A DNA stretch of 43,813 nucleotides from Yoonia sp. (lineage in GTDB: Bacteria > Pseudomonadota > Alphaproteobacteria > Rhodobacterales > Rhodobacteraceae): contig NZ_JANQTS010000075.1 of assembly GCF_030731595.1 (NCBI RefSeq), positions 1 through 43,813 on the forward strand, in the 5' to 3' direction. Both the position numbers and the translations under genes were made by a program. The notes under the pieces are model-generated. The model did not search any database, was not told where the DNA came from, and was given only the letters and a program-made list of their open reading frames with translations. Shown piece after piece: positions 8,991 to 17,779 of this stretch (positions are counted from its first letter, which is position 1; every line of letters starts with the position of its first letter).

Positions 8991-9884
8991 ATGACACAAG
9001 ACACAGCCCCGGGCCGCGCGGCCCTCTCAATTCTGGCTGGCATGGCCACATTGGGGTTAAGCGACAACTTCGTGCCTTATGTCTCGCATGACAGTTCCCT
9101 GTGGCAGTTCCACCTTCTGCGGGGGGCGATGGCGCTTTGTGCCTTGGCGATTATCGCGGCTTTGGGTTCCGGTGTGATCTGGCCCAAGCGACCCGTGGCG
9201 GTCTTGGGGCGCAGCGCATTGCAGGCCACGTCAATGCTGATCTATTTTGGCTGTCTGGCGATCCTGCCGATTGGTGTGGTCGTGGCCGGTCTGTTCACGT
9301 CTCCGCTGTTTGTGGCGCTGATTGCGGCGATCTTTCAGGGCAAACGTATCGGCGGCCTGCATGGTTTTGCCATCTGCGTTGGTTTCGTCGGCGCACTTTT
9401 GGTGATCCGCCCTGATCCTGCCGCACTCGACCTTGTGGCGTTCTTGCCGATCTTTGCCGGGTTGCTTTACGCAATCGGGGCTGTTGCCACCCGCGCGTGG
9501 TGCGAAGGCGAAGGGACACTGTCGCTGAGTGCTGGCTTTTTTCTGATGCTCACTGTTATGGGCGCGGTTGGCTGTCTGCTTTTGCCTGGCTCTGGATCGG
9601 GGCCTGATGGATTTGCGGCGCGAGGGTGGATGCCGCTCAATACCGATCTTCTGTTCTGGATTGCGGTCCAAGCGGTTGGGGCGCTCCTCGGGATTGTTTT
9701 TCTGTTTCGGGGCTACCAGATCGGCGAGGCAAGCCAGGTCGCCGTCTATGAGTATTCGTTGCTGATCTTCGCCAGCGGTTGGGCGTGGTATTTGTGGGGG
9801 CAGGCGGTGCCGCCGCTTGGGTTATTGGGGATGGGGCTGATCATCATGTCGGGTGCATTGATCGCAACGCGGCGCAAGATGTGA
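8991..9884 (+). CDS. DMT-superfamily (EamA) permease
   Basis: A 297-aa integral inner-membrane protein with about ten hydrophobic segments in two repeated EamA halves (first ~10-130, second ~140-285). This is the drug/metabolite transporter architecture, usually exporting amino acids or small metabolites. ATG 8991 is chosen because AAGGA lies 7 bp upstream (8979-8983) and MTQDTAPGRAALSIL leads straight into the first helix. Longer in-frame starts would add a non-hydrophobic tail overlapping the divergent gene. The substrate cannot be predicted. A hairpin with a T run follows the stop. Confidence 0.88.
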   Translation: MTQDTAPGRAALSILAGMATLGLSDNFVPYVSHDSSLWQFHLLRGAMALCALAIIAALGSGVIWPKRPVAVLGRSALQATSMLIYFGCLAILPIGVVVAGLFTSPLFVALIAAIFQGKRIGGLHGFAICVGFVGALLVIRPDPAALDLVAFLPIFAGLLYAIGAVATRAWCEGEGTLSLSAGFFLMLTVMGAVGCLLLPGSGSGPDGFAARGWMPLNTDLLFWIAVQAVGALLGIVFLFRGYQIGEASQVAVYEYSLLIFASGWAWYLWGQAVPPLGLLGMGLIIMSGALIATRRKM

Positions 9885-9902
9885 TTGCCTTGCGTGAAAT
9901 TG

Positions 9903-9924
9903 GTTAGCTTAAAAGCTAACTTTT
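9903..9924 (+). terminator. Rho-independent terminator after the DMT permease
   Basis: GTTAGCTT (9903-9910) and AAGCTAAC (9913-9920) form a perfect 8-bp stem with a two-base AA spacer that would open into a small loop, followed directly by TTTT. It begins 19 bp after the permease stop. The A run preceding the stem on the other strand is weak, so it serves mainly the plus strand. Confidence 0.7.
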
Positions 9925-10041
9925 GACTGCGCAGACCGTGTAAAGAAATCTCTTTGTGTACGCTGGGTAGTTTGCGGTGCAAGCATCTGATCTTGTTTGG
10001 AATATACGCAATCAGGGTTTGCTTTGCACTGCGTGCGTGGT

Positions 10042-10066
10042 GGCGCACCCCGTGACGGGATGCGCC
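10042..10066. terminator. GC-rich hairpin beyond the hydratase/dehydrogenase gene
   Basis: GGCGCA (10042-10047) pairs with TGCGCC (10061-10066), and an inner CCCG/CGGG continues the stem after one mismatch. It lies 9 bp beyond the minus-strand stop at 10075, between two convergent genes. There is no good T run on either strand, so termination is plausible but not proven. The rest of 9885-10074 shows no gene. Confidence 0.4.
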
Positions 10067-10074
10067 GCTTTGGT

Positions 10075-12273
10075 TCAGGCCGCCTTTGCCGCTGGTCCGA
10101 AACGCTTGTAGAAATCTTGCCCTTTGTCGGCCATATCACGCAGCAGATCAGGGGTCGCGAAGCGCGCACCGAATTCTGCGGTCAACTGGTCACAGCGTTC
10201 GGCGGCATAGGGTGCGCCGATCATGTCCAGCCAGCTGAACGGCCCGCCGGACCACGGCGCAAAGCCCCAGCCAAGGATCGCGCCGACATCGCCTTCGCGG
10301 ATGTCTTCCAGCACGCCTTCTTCCAAGGCGCGTACCGCCTCCAGGACTTGTGCAAAGAGCAGGCGATGCTGCACGGTGATCAGATCAGGCTGGGTATCGG
10401 CAACGGGGTATTGCGTGGCCAGTCCCTCCCAGAGCCCTTGCCGTTTGCCTTTGTCGTCATAGGCGTAAAAGCCTGCGTTCGATTTCCGGCCAAGACGTTT
10501 CTGGTCGTACATCCAGAACAGTACCTCATCCACTTCACCGTCAGGATAGGCGTCGCCCATCGCGGCCTTGGTCGCTTTGGCGATCTTGACGCCGAGATCG
10601 ACCGAGGTTTCATCGACCAGTTGCAGTGGTCCCAGCGGCATGCCAACCAGCTTGGCTGCGTTTTCGATCAACGCGGGTTCGACCCCTTCCTTCACCATCC
10701 GGATTCCTTCGTTGATGTAGGGAATGATGCAGCGGTTGGCATAGAAGAACCGCGCGTCATTGACGACAATCGGCGTCTTGCGGATCTGGCGCACATAATC
10801 GAGCGCTTTGGCGACGGCCACATCGCCGGTCTTTTTGCCCTTGATGATTTCCACCAGCAGCATCTTGTCGACAGGCGAGAAGAAGTGGATTCCGATGAAT
10901 TTTTCAGGGTCGTTCGACGCCTTCGCCAACTGTGTGATCGGCAGGGTCGAAGTATTGGTCGCAAAGATGCAGTCAGGGCCGGTAACGGCTTGTACCTTGG
11001 CCGTGACCTCTGCTTTGACGGCGGGGTCTTCAAAAACGGCCTCGACGATCAGATCGCAGCCCGCGAGGGCGGTATAGTCGGTCGTTGCGTTGATCAGCCC
11101 AAGCACGGCTTCTTTCTTGTCGGTTGTGGCTTTCTTGCGGGCGATGCCCTTGTCCATGTAATCAGCGGTATAGGATTTGCCCTTGTCGGCGGCCTCTTGT
11201 GTGCTGTCGATCAGGACGACATTGATCCCCGCCAAAGCAGAGACCAAAGAGATGCCCGCCCCCATCATGCCCGCGCCGATGACGCCGACCTTTTTCACCT
11301 TCTGGTCTGGTGCGTCGGGGCGGTTGGCACCCTTTTCCAGCGCCTCTTTGTTGATGAACAAGCTGCGGATCATTGCACTGGATGAAGGGTTCATCAGGAC
11401 ATTGGTGAACCAGCGCGCCTCGATCTTGATGGCGGTGTCGAAGGGGACCAGCGCGCCTTCATAGACAGCCGAGAGCAGCGCCTTGGCCGCAGGATAGACG
11501 CCTTGGGTCTTGCCATTGACCATGGCCGAAGCACCCACAAAGGTCATGAAGCCGGCAGGGTGATAGGGCGCGCCGCCGGGCATTTTGTAACCTTTCTCGT
11601 CCCACGGTTTGACGATTGCAGGGCTGGACAGAATCCATGTTTTGGCGGCTGCCAGCAGTTCATCGGCAGGAACGACCTCGTCAATCACGCCAGCGCGTTT
11701 GGCTGCTTGGGGATCGTTCAGCTTGCCTTCCAGCAACAAGGGCGAGGCCCCCATAGCGCCCAGTTTCCGCGCGAGCCGTGTTGTCCCGCCAGCGCCCGGA
11801 AAAATGCCCACAAGGATTTCCGGCAGACCGATTTTGGCCTTGGGATTGTCGGCGGCAAAGATGCGGTGGCAGGCCAGCGGAATTTCAAGGCCGATGCCAA
11901 GTGCTGTGCCCGGCAGGGCGGCTGCAATCGGTTTGCCGCCTTTGTTGGTCTTGGGGTCCATGCCTGCGCGTTCGATCTTGCGCAGAACAGCATGCATGCC
12001 CATCAATCCGTCAAACAGGCCACGGGCGGGATCGTCGCCTGCACTGTCTTTCATGCGGGCGATGATGTTAAGGTCCATGCCGCCGGCAAATGACCCGTCC
12101 TTGCCGGAAGTGATGATGACGCCCTTGATGGTCTCGTCTGCCAGTGCCTGATCAATCAGCGCATCCAGATCGGTAAAACCTTGCTGGTCCATCACGTTCA
12201 TGGATTTGCCGATCGTGTCCCAGACAATCGTGGCAACGCCGTCGGCGTCTGTGGTCATTGTGAAATCGGTCAT
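10075..12273 (-). CDS. Enoyl-CoA hydratase / 3-hydroxyacyl-CoA dehydrogenase fusion (FadB/FadJ type)
   Basis: A bifunctional beta-oxidation enzyme of 732 aa. The N-terminal crotonase domain (~1-290) shows the oxyanion-hole segment GSFAGGMDLN and the catalytic region GLPEILVGIFPGAGGT. After a linker, the Rossmann domain starts at KKVGVIGAGMMGAGIS (~310) and continues with FATNTSTLPI and IGIHFFSPVDKM. The C-terminal 3HCDH domains follow (VVNDARFFYANR). It would hydrate enoyl-CoA and oxidise the 3-hydroxyacyl-CoA with NAD+. It is the last gene of the minus-strand operon. The thiolase partner is not adjacent; a small NTF2-like gene sits between them. Confidence 0.93.
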   Translation of the reverse strand: MTDFTMTTDADGVATIVWDTIGKSMNVMDQQGFTDLDALIDQALADETIKGVIITSGKDGSFAGGMDLNIIARMKDSAGDDPARGLFDGLMGMHAVLRKIERAGMDPKTNKGGKPIAAALPGTALGIGLEIPLACHRIFAADNPKAKIGLPEILVGIFPGAGGTTRLARKLGAMGASPLLLEGKLNDPQAAKRAGVIDEVVPADELLAAAKTWILSSPAIVKPWDEKGYKMPGGAPYHPAGFMTFVGASAMVNGKTQGVYPAAKALLSAVYEGALVPFDTAIKIEARWFTNVLMNPSSSAMIRSLFINKEALEKGANRPDAPDQKVKKVGVIGAGMMGAGISLVSALAGINVVLIDSTQEAADKGKSYTADYMDKGIARKKATTDKKEAVLGLINATTDYTALAGCDLIVEAVFEDPAVKAEVTAKVQAVTGPDCIFATNTSTLPITQLAKASNDPEKFIGIHFFSPVDKMLLVEIIKGKKTGDVAVAKALDYVRQIRKTPIVVNDARFFYANRCIIPYINEGIRMVKEGVEPALIENAAKLVGMPLGPLQLVDETSVDLGVKIAKATKAAMGDAYPDGEVDEVLFWMYDQKRLGRKSNAGFYAYDDKGKRQGLWEGLATQYPVADTQPDLITVQHRLLFAQVLEAVRALEEGVLEDIREGDVGAILGWGFAPWSGGPFSWLDMIGAPYAAERCDQLTAEFGARFATPDLLRDMADKGQDFYKRFGPAAKAA

Positions 12274-12312
12274 CGTCTTCTCCTAAATGGGGAGGTTATT
12301 GATCGGCGCGCC

Positions 12313-12774
12313 TCAGCGGGCCATTTTCAGTTGCGCACCTTGGCGAAAGGCGTAAGCCTGCCAAGACGTTCCGGACACTGCATTTTCGGACGAGGTCACT
12401 TTCCAGCGCCCATCCAGATATTCCAACGTGACCCAGACCTCGTACGGTTCGCGCAAGGGTCCGCCTTGCCCGATCAGTTCGGTGATATGACTGCCGATGA
12501 TCTTGTTCGGGCCAAACACAACAGCCGACGTGCATGTCCGTTTGAATTCGGTCACGCCCAGGCTGGTCAGGTAGTCACAGACACAATTGAAAGTCTCTTG
12601 AAGTTGCTCTGGGGTGTCGATTTGTTCGGTTCCCCCGAAGGTCGAGCAGACTTGCGGGACATGCAGATGATGATTGTAGATACTGAAGTCCCGTTCAGCG
12701 TAGGAACGGCGAATGTCGTCCAGCATAGCCTGATAGATGGCTACAGCATGATCTTCGGTAACGCTGTCCTGCAA
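12313..12774 (-). CDS. NTF2/SnoaL-like small protein
   Basis: A 153-aa protein with an N-terminal helical pair (EDHAVAIYQAMLDDIRRSYAERD) and a beta-rich C-terminus (VVFGPNKIIGSHITELIG, then WVTLEYLDGRWKVTSSENAV). The pattern fits the NTF2/SnoaL cone fold, which includes isomerases, cyclases and ligand-binding proteins. No catalytic residues can be assigned with confidence. It lies 3 bp after the thiolase stop and 39 bp before the hydratase/dehydrogenase, so it is co-transcribed. Local base composition here and in the thiolase C-terminus looks a little more AT-rich than in neighbouring genes, but this was judged by eye. Confidence 0.65.
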   Translation of the reverse strand: MQDSVTEDHAVAIYQAMLDDIRRSYAERDFSIYNHHLHVPQVCSTFGGTEQIDTPEQLQETFNCVCDYLTSLGVTEFKRTCTSAVVFGPNKIIGSHITELIGQGGPLREPYEVWVTLEYLDGRWKVTSSENAVSGTSWQAYAFRQGAQLKMAR

Positions 12775-12777
12775 GAG

Positions 12778-13989
12778 TTATACCCTTTCTATAATTGTCG
12801 CCGCACCCATACCGGACGCAATGCAAAGCGTGGCAAGGCCAGTGCCCTTGCCGGACCGTTCTAATTCATCAAGTAACGTGCCGATAATAATGGCACCTGT
12901 TGCACCCAACGGGTGCCCCATAGCAATTGACCCACCGTTCACATTCACGCGGCTGTTGTCTACACCAAAGGCTTGCATAAAGCGCAAAACGACAGAGGCA
13001 AAAGCTTCGTTCACTTCAAAAAGGTCGATATCGCTGATCGACATGCCGCTGTCTTTCAGGATTTTTTCCGTCACGGGGACAGGACCGGTCAGCATGATGG
13101 TCGGATCGGTGCCGATCTTGGCGGTCGCTTTGATCCGCGCGCGTGGTTTCAGGCCCATCGCCTCGCCCCATTCCTTGGACGCGACCAGAACGCCAGCCGC
13201 CCCGTCCACGATCCCTGAAGAGTTGCCCGCGTGATGGATGTGGTTGATCCGTTCCAGATGCGGGTATTTCATCAAGGCGACTTTGTCGAAACCGGGCATC
13301 ACTTCACCCATCGCCTGAAATGCGGGGTTCAATGATCCCAGCGTCTGCATATTCGTTTCGGGGCGCATGTATTCGTCGTGGTCAAGAATAGCCAAGCCGT
13401 TGATATCGCGCACGGTGACGATGGATTTCGCAAAACGTTTGTCATCCCAAGCAGCCTTGGCCCGCTTTTGGCTTTCTACCGCCAATTGGTCGGCGTCGTC
13501 GCGGCTGAACCCGTATTCGGTCGCAATGATATCGGCGGAAATGCCTTGCGGGACGAAATAGGTTTCCATCGCGATGGAAGGGTCGACCGCAATCGCCGCC
13601 CCGTCCGATCCCATCGCCACACGGCCCATCATTTCCACGCCGCCTGCGATATAGGCTTGGCCCGCGCCGCCTTTGACTTGGTTGGCCGCGAGGTTCACGG
13701 CCTCCATGCCGGAGGCACAGAAACGGTTGATCGCAAGGCCGGGGATGGATTGATCGAGATCAGAGGCCAGAACGGCCGTCCGCGCAAGGCACCCGCCCTG
13801 TTCGCCGACTTGCGTAACATTGCCCCAGATCACATCCTCGACCGCGTGTCCTTCCAGCCCGTTGCGGGCCTTGAGTTCATTCAACACGCCCGCAGAAAGG
13901 CGCGCCGAGGTCACTTCGTGCAGGCTGCCGTCACTGCGGCCTTTGCCGCGCGGGGTGCGGATGGCATCATAGATGTATGCTTCGGTCAT
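12778..13989 (-). CDS. Acetyl-CoA acetyltransferase / 3-ketoacyl-CoA thiolase
   Basis: Cleaves 3-ketoacyl-CoA to acetyl-CoA and a shortened acyl-CoA, the last step of beta-oxidation. The 403-aa product has the nucleophile Cys91 in AINRFCASGMEAVN, the catalytic His in NGGSIAMGHPLGATGA and the second Cys in LCIASGMGAA. The NEAF motif (VNEAFASV) is also present. It lies in the fatty-acid operon between the GST-like gene and the NTF2-like gene. The motifs do not separate a biosynthetic acetoacetyl-CoA thiolase from a degradative one; the context favours degradation. Confidence 0.93.
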   Translation of the reverse strand: MTEAYIYDAIRTPRGKGRSDGSLHEVTSARLSAGVLNELKARNGLEGHAVEDVIWGNVTQVGEQGGCLARTAVLASDLDQSIPGLAINRFCASGMEAVNLAANQVKGGAGQAYIAGGVEMMGRVAMGSDGAAIAVDPSIAMETYFVPQGISADIIATEYGFSRDDADQLAVESQKRAKAAWDDKRFAKSIVTVRDINGLAILDHDEYMRPETNMQTLGSLNPAFQAMGEVMPGFDKVALMKYPHLERINHIHHAGNSSGIVDGAAGVLVASKEWGEAMGLKPRARIKATAKIGTDPTIMLTGPVPVTEKILKDSGMSISDIDLFEVNEAFASVVLRFMQAFGVDNSRVNVNGGSIAMGHPLGATGAIIIGTLLDELERSGKGTGLATLCIASGMGAATIIERV

Positions 13990-14001
13990 AGGGTCCTCCG
14001 G

Positions 14002-14637
14002 TTACGCCGTCACGCCAAAGGCGCGGGGCATCATATCATAGGGGTGTTTCCAACCGGGTTGGGCGGCGATTGCGTCCAGCCAGCGGTTGATATTGGGGTA
14101 ATCGGCGCGGTCAAATGTGAACGGCTCTGGATAAAACAGGTATCCTGCGCAGCTCAGGTCAGCGACGGTGATATCGTCACCGGCAAGCCAAGCGTGATTG
14201 GCCAGTTGATGGTCCAGCGTTTTGAGTGCGCCGGCCAGACGCGCCGCCAGGAAGGCAATGACATCAGCGTTGCGCTTGTCCTCGGGCAGGTAATTCATCT
14301 GGAATCGGACCATCCCAGCGATGCTGGACATCTTGTGGTTGTCAAAGAACATCCAGCGTAAAACTTCGCGGCGGGCATCGGCGGAGCGGCCACCCATTTT
14401 GCCGGTCTTGGAGCTAAGGTAGTCAAGGATCACGCCCGATTGCGTCAGGGTCAGGTCGCCGTCTTGCAGCACAGGCGCTTCGCCCATGATGTTCAGTTCG
14501 CGGTACTCCGGGCTGCGGCTTTCACCTTTGAAGAAGTCAACGAAAACCGGCTCCCACTCCACATCCATCATGGAAAGCGCCATCGCGACCTTATAGGAAT
14601 GGCCGCTTTCACCAAAGCAGTGCAGTTTCATGGTCAT
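14002..14637 (-). CDS. Glutathione S-transferase family protein
   Basis: A 211-aa GST with an N-terminal thioredoxin-like half (MTMKLHCFGESGHSYKVAMA ... GEAPVLQDGDLTLTQSGVIL, with the cis-Pro in APVL and the Gln-Ser gamma-glutamyl contact) and an all-helical C-terminal half (ADLSCAGYLFYPEPFTF). Cytosolic GSTs conjugate or reduce electrophiles using glutathione. Inside a beta-oxidation operon it may protect against reactive acyl intermediates or act on a particular substrate, which is inference. It lies 12 bp upstream of the thiolase in the same operon. Confidence 0.88.
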   Translation of the reverse strand: MTMKLHCFGESGHSYKVAMALSMMDVEWEPVFVDFFKGESRSPEYRELNIMGEAPVLQDGDLTLTQSGVILDYLSSKTGKMGGRSADARREVLRWMFFDNHKMSSIAGMVRFQMNYLPEDKRNADVIAFLAARLAGALKTLDHQLANHAWLAGDDITVADLSCAGYLFYPEPFTFDRADYPNINRWLDAIAAQPGWKHPYDMMPRAFGVTA

Positions 14638-14723
14638 CGTACAGGCCTCCCAACCTTTGCGGGGGATGTCGCTATGTGGACATCCGATAAGGGCGCGCCC
14701 GAACAGGCGCGCCGTCGGGCAGC

Positions 14724-16499
14724 TTAGAAGTTTGCAGCCTGAAGCGCCATGACAGTCTCTCCTCCGGTGTTGATGCGTGTCAGGTGCAGCGCGGTCGCTG
14801 GCAGTTGGCGGGCCATATAGTAACGGCCGGTGGCGATCTTGGTCTCGTAGAATTCGGTATCAGATGCGCCGGCCTCCAATGCCTCCATCGCCGCTTTGGC
14901 CATACGCGCCCACATCAGTCCCAGGCAGACATGCCCCATCATATGCATAAAGTCATAAGACCCAGACAGCGCGTTGTTCGGCTTGGTCGCGTTCTGCATG
15001 AAGTACATGCCAGCAGCTTGCAGGTCTTTGGACGCGGCCTTGAGCGGGATCAGGAAATCCTTGTTCAGCGCCTCGTTGCCTTCATTTTCCTTGATGAAGG
15101 TTTTGATCATCTCGAAGAAGGCCATGACGTGCTTGCCGCCATCCAGCGCCAGCTTGCGGCCCACGAGGTCGAGCGCCTGCACGCCGTTCGCACCCTCGTA
15201 GATCATCGCGATCCGTGCATCGCGGGCGTATTGGGACATGCCCCATTCTTCGATATAGCCGTGGCCGCCGTAAACCTGCTGGGCGGCTGTGGCGTATTCA
15301 AAGCCCTTGTCGGTCAAGAAGCCCTTGATAACCGGGGTCATCAGCGAGATCAGGCCATCGGCGTCTGCGTCTTGGTTCTTGTGCGCACGGTCGATCAGAT
15401 AGGCCCCCCAAAAGGTAAAGGCCCGCGCGCCTTCGACGAATGATTTCTGGTCCATCAGGTTGCGGCGGATATCGGGGTGTACGATCAGCGGATCGGCAGG
15501 GCCGTCAGGGTTTTTCGCCCCTGTCACATCGCGCCCCTGCAGGCGGTCGTTGGCATAGGCCACGGCGTTCTGATAGGCGGCTTCGGCTTGGGCATAGCCT
15601 TGCAGGCCCACACCCAGACGCGCTTCGTTCATCATCGTGAACATTGCGCGCATGCCTTTGTGTTCTTCACCCACAAGGAAACCCGTCGCTTCGTCATAGT
15701 TCATCACGCAGGTCGAATTGCCGTGAATGCCCATTTTTTCTTCGATCTTGCCTACGGACACGCCGTTACGCTGACCCAGCGAGCCATCGTCGTTGACCAT
15801 GAACTTTGGCACGATAAAGAGCGACACGCCCTTGATGCCTTCCGGCCCGCCCTGAATTTTGGCCAGAACAAGGTGGATGATGTTTTCGGCCATGTCGTGT
15901 TCACCGGCCGAAATAAAGATTTTCTGGCCAGAGATTTTGTAAGACCCATCACCATTCGGCACGGCTTTGGTGCGCATCAGGCCCAGATCAGTGCCGCAAT
16001 GCGGTTCTGTCAGGTTCATGGTGCCGGTCCATTCGCACGTTGTGAGCTTGGGCAGGTAGGTCTGTTTTTGTTCGTCCGATCCATGCGCATAGATGGCGGA
16101 ATAGGCCCCGTGGGTCAGGCCCTGATACATGTTAAAGGCCATGTTGGCCGAAACAAAAGGCTCCTGCGCCGCCGTGTGCATCACATAGGGCAGCCCTTGG
16201 CCGCCGTACTCGGGATCGCAATCCATCGCGGTCCAGCCGCCGTCTCTCATCTGCTGGAAGGCTTCTTTGAAACCTGTCGGTGTGCGCACGACGCCATTTT
16301 CCAGCACGCAGCCTTCTTTGTCGCCGACCACGTTCAACGGATGCAAGACTTCAGAGGCGACCTTGCCGGCTTCTTCAACCACGGCGCCAGTGAAATCCCG
16401 GTCGAGGTCTTCGAACCCCGGAATGTCCTGTTCGCTGACCTTCAACAGGTCATGCAGCACAAACTGGATGTCTTTGGTGGGTGCGTTGTAGATCGGCAT
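14724..16499 (-). CDS. Acyl-CoA dehydrogenase, long (~590 aa) DmdC-like type
   Basis: FAD enzyme that forms the trans-2-enoyl-CoA at the first oxidation step. The 591-aa length with an extra C-terminal helical domain (from ~460) is that of the FadE-like/DmdC group. Visible motifs are the N-terminal helical domain, the flavin strand region [14 protein letters not shown], the [14 protein letters not shown] strand, the [13 protein letters not shown] segment and the catalytic Glu in [12 protein letters not shown]. The DmdC relation (methylmercaptopropionyl-CoA dehydrogenase) is by resemblance; the neighbours point to ordinary fatty-acid oxidation. It starts 36 bp after the stop of the first MerR gene and is probably controlled by it. 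Confidence 0.93.
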   Translation of the reverse strand: MPIYNAPTKDIQFVLHDLLKVSEQDIPGFEDLDRDFTGAVVEEAGKVASEVLHPLNVVGDKEGCVLENGVVRTPTGFKEAFQQMRDGGWTAMDCDPEYGGQGLPYVMHTAAQEPFVSANMAFNMYQGLTHGAYSAIYAHGSDEQKQTYLPKLTTCEWTGTMNLTEPHCGTDLGLMRTKAVPNGDGSYKISGQKIFISAGEHDMAENIIHLVLAKIQGGPEGIKGVSLFIVPKFMVNDDGSLGQRNGVSVGKIEEKMGIHGNSTCVMNYDEATGFLVGEEHKGMRAMFTMMNEARLGVGLQGYAQAEAAYQNAVAYANDRLQGRDVTGAKNPDGPADPLIVHPDIRRNLMDQKSFVEGARAFTFWGAYLIDRAHKNQDADADGLISLMTPVIKGFLTDKGFEYATAAQQVYGGHGYIEEWGMSQYARDARIAMIYEGANGVQALDLVGRKLALDGGKHVMAFFEMIKTFIKENEGNEALNKDFLIPLKAASKDLQAAGMYFMQNATKPNNALSGSYDFMHMMGHVCLGLMWARMAKAAMEALEAGASDTEFYETKIATGRYYMARQLPATALHLTRINTGGETVMALQAANF

Positions 16500-16534
16500 C
16501 TGGTGTCTCTCCGTTATGTCGTGGTGCGGCCCGT

Positions 16535-16936
16535 TCAGGCCGCGGCAGTTTTCCGTTTGGCCAGTTGGGCGAGCTTGTCAGCACCCCAGGCCATCTGTTC
16601 TTTCAACTCGCCAATCGCTTCTTCCAACTCGGCCTTTTGGGCTTCCATGTCGGCAAGGTGGCGTTCAGCCAGTTCGTAGGTCTTGGACAGTTGCGCCTCT
16701 TGGCCGTCGCCCATGTGGTAAAGGTCAAGCAACTGGCGGATTTCTTCCAAGGAAAAGCCAAACCGCTTGCCGCGCAGGATCAGCTTGAGCCGCGCGCGGT
16801 CGCGCTTGGTGAAAAGGCGCTTTTGGCCTTCGCGGATCGGGAACAGCAGTTCCTTGGCTTCGTAAAAGCGCAGCGTGCGTGGCGTCACATCAAATGCCTC
16901 GCACATCTCGCGTATGTTCAATGTATCGATCTTCAT
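16535..16936 (-). CDS. MerR-family regulator of the fatty-acid operon (copy 1)
   Basis: A 133-aa DNA-binding regulator with a winged-helix MerR domain (~6-75: [20 protein letters not shown], then [10 protein letters not shown]) and a C-terminal dimerising coiled coil (~85-130, rich in A/E/L/K). It has no Cys-rich metal loop, so it is unlikely to sense metal. ATG 16936 is chosen because AAAGGA lies 8 bp upstream and the frame beyond it runs into the operator. It precedes the acyl-CoA dehydrogenase by 36 bp on the same strand. MerR regulators of the LiuR kind control acyl-CoA catabolism in proteobacteria, and that is the likely role here. The second MerR gene upstream is a clear paralogue. Confidence 0.9.
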   Translation of the reverse strand: MKIDTLNIREMCEAFDVTPRTLRFYEAKELLFPIREGQKRLFTKRDRARLKLILRGKRFGFSLEEIRQLLDLYHMGDGQEAQLSKTYELAERHLADMEAQKAELEEAIGELKEQMAWGADKLAQLAKRKTAAA

Positions 16937-17261
16937 CAGTCCATTCCTTTGAGCGTGTTTCAATTGGCACGCATCTGCGGATGTTGGAGCTACCTTACAA
17001 GCAAAGGTGACGTTAACGTAAACGTAACGTGGCGTCACAGTGAAGTTGACGAAAGGTCAGCAAAGATGACGCAGGGTCAGGCGCAACTTTTGAACTGGGA
17101 AGATCAGCGGATTTTTCCCCGTAACCGTTCAAAACAAGGGCATTGCCGCGATACTGTGGGGTCGAAAGATCAGCAAGATGATCGCTCTCACGCGCCCATT
17201 TTGCCCAGTGAGTCGCTCAATTTGACAGGAAAGTGATGTCCGGGGCGCTGCGCAATCGGCC
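16937..17261. other. 325-bp intergenic region between the two MerR genes
   Basis: No credible gene is seen. The region holds the candidate operator/promoter of the downstream MerR-acyl-CoA dehydrogenase unit at 17007-17038. It also has an imperfect direct repeat, GCAAAGGTGACG at 17001-17012 and GCAAAGATGACG at 17060-17071 (11 of 12 identical). The remaining ~190 bp towards the upstream MerR stop shows no clear hairpin with a T run. Confidence 0.6.
17007..17038. promoter_or_regulatory. ACGT-rich candidate MerR operator 1
   Basis: Four ACGT units occur within 21 bp (17010-17030), framed by an outer inverted repeat GTGACG ... CGTCAC. The sub-sequence GTAAACGTAAC (17018-17028) recurs with a single change upstream of the second MerR gene. 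The site lies ~70-100 bp upstream of the 16936 start, where the promoter should be. Interleaved TTACGT-type repeats are reported for LiuR-like MerR regulators of acyl-CoA metabolism, so autoregulation is likely. The exact promoter elements were not fixed. Confidence 0.55.
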
Positions 17262-17633
17262 CTAGCCGAGCGTTTTGGCTGTTACATCCCGCAGCGACTT
17301 GAGTTCCGCCATCGTGTCGTCGAGCTGTTTTCGCTGTTCGGCCAATTCGAGCATCTGCCGGTCGGCAAGGGCCACCCATTCGCGCATCTGTGCTTGGGTG
17401 CCTTCATGTTCATAGATCAAGAGCCACTGGCGGATGTCTTCAAGCGAGAACCCGAAACGCCGCCCGCGCAAGATCAGTGTCATCCGGGCCAATTCTTTGG
17501 GGCCATAGAACCGTGCGCGCCCTTCCTTCTCGGGGCTGAGCAGCTCGATATATTCGTAATACCGCAACGTCCGCGGTGTGACGTCGAATTTCGCGCACAT
17601 CTCTTTAAATGACAAACGAGTGCCCGGCATCAT
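17262..17633 (-). CDS. MerR-family regulator (copy 2)
   Basis: A 123-aa MerR regulator with the same layout as copy 1: a winged helix ([20 protein letters not shown], then GRARFYGPKELARM), the shared LILRGRRFGFSLEDIRQ segment and a C-terminal coiled coil. The two proteins are clearly paralogous and could form homo- or heterodimers. Start 17633 (or the adjacent ATG 17630) follows a purine-rich GGAAGGGAGAGA site; the longer open frame to 17795 has no domain support. It is the promoter-proximal gene of the minus-strand cluster but is 325 bp away from copy 1, which has its own operator. It is divergent from the thioesterase genes. Confidence 0.88.
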   Translation of the reverse strand: MMPGTRLSFKEMCAKFDVTPRTLRYYEYIELLSPEKEGRARFYGPKELARMTLILRGRRFGFSLEDIRQWLLIYEHEGTQAQMREWVALADRQMLELAEQRKQLDDTMAELKSLRDVTAKTLG

Positions 17634-17646
17634 TCTCTCCCTTCCA

Positions 17647-17668
17647 GTAAGCGTAACCCTAACCACGC
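17647..17668. promoter_or_regulatory. Candidate MerR operator 2
   Basis: GTAAGCGTAAC (17647-17657) matches GTAAACGTAAC of operator 1 at 10 of 11 positions. An overlapping GCGT ... ACGC pair frames 17651-17668. It lies 14 bp upstream of the copy-2 start and about 110 bp upstream of the divergent thioesterase, so it could serve both directions. Confidence 0.45.
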
Positions 17669-17779
17669 AATGGGGCAACTGGCGGATGATGTCTGAGCGG
17701 TGTTCATCCTCATAAAGTGAAATGGTGGCCAATCTCGGAAAACGGATATACCCAAGCGCAAGACAGTTCAGGAGTGCGC

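Noticed and set aside
9997..11385. A 462-codon plus-strand open frame opposite the hydratase/dehydrogenase
   Set aside because: Shadow of the minus-strand fatty-acid gene; composition is not that of a folded protein.
7274..16499. Assignment of the ligase and dehydrogenase as dmdB and dmdC
   Set aside because: Resemblance only. DmdA and DmdD are absent here and the operon context fits general fatty-acid oxidation.
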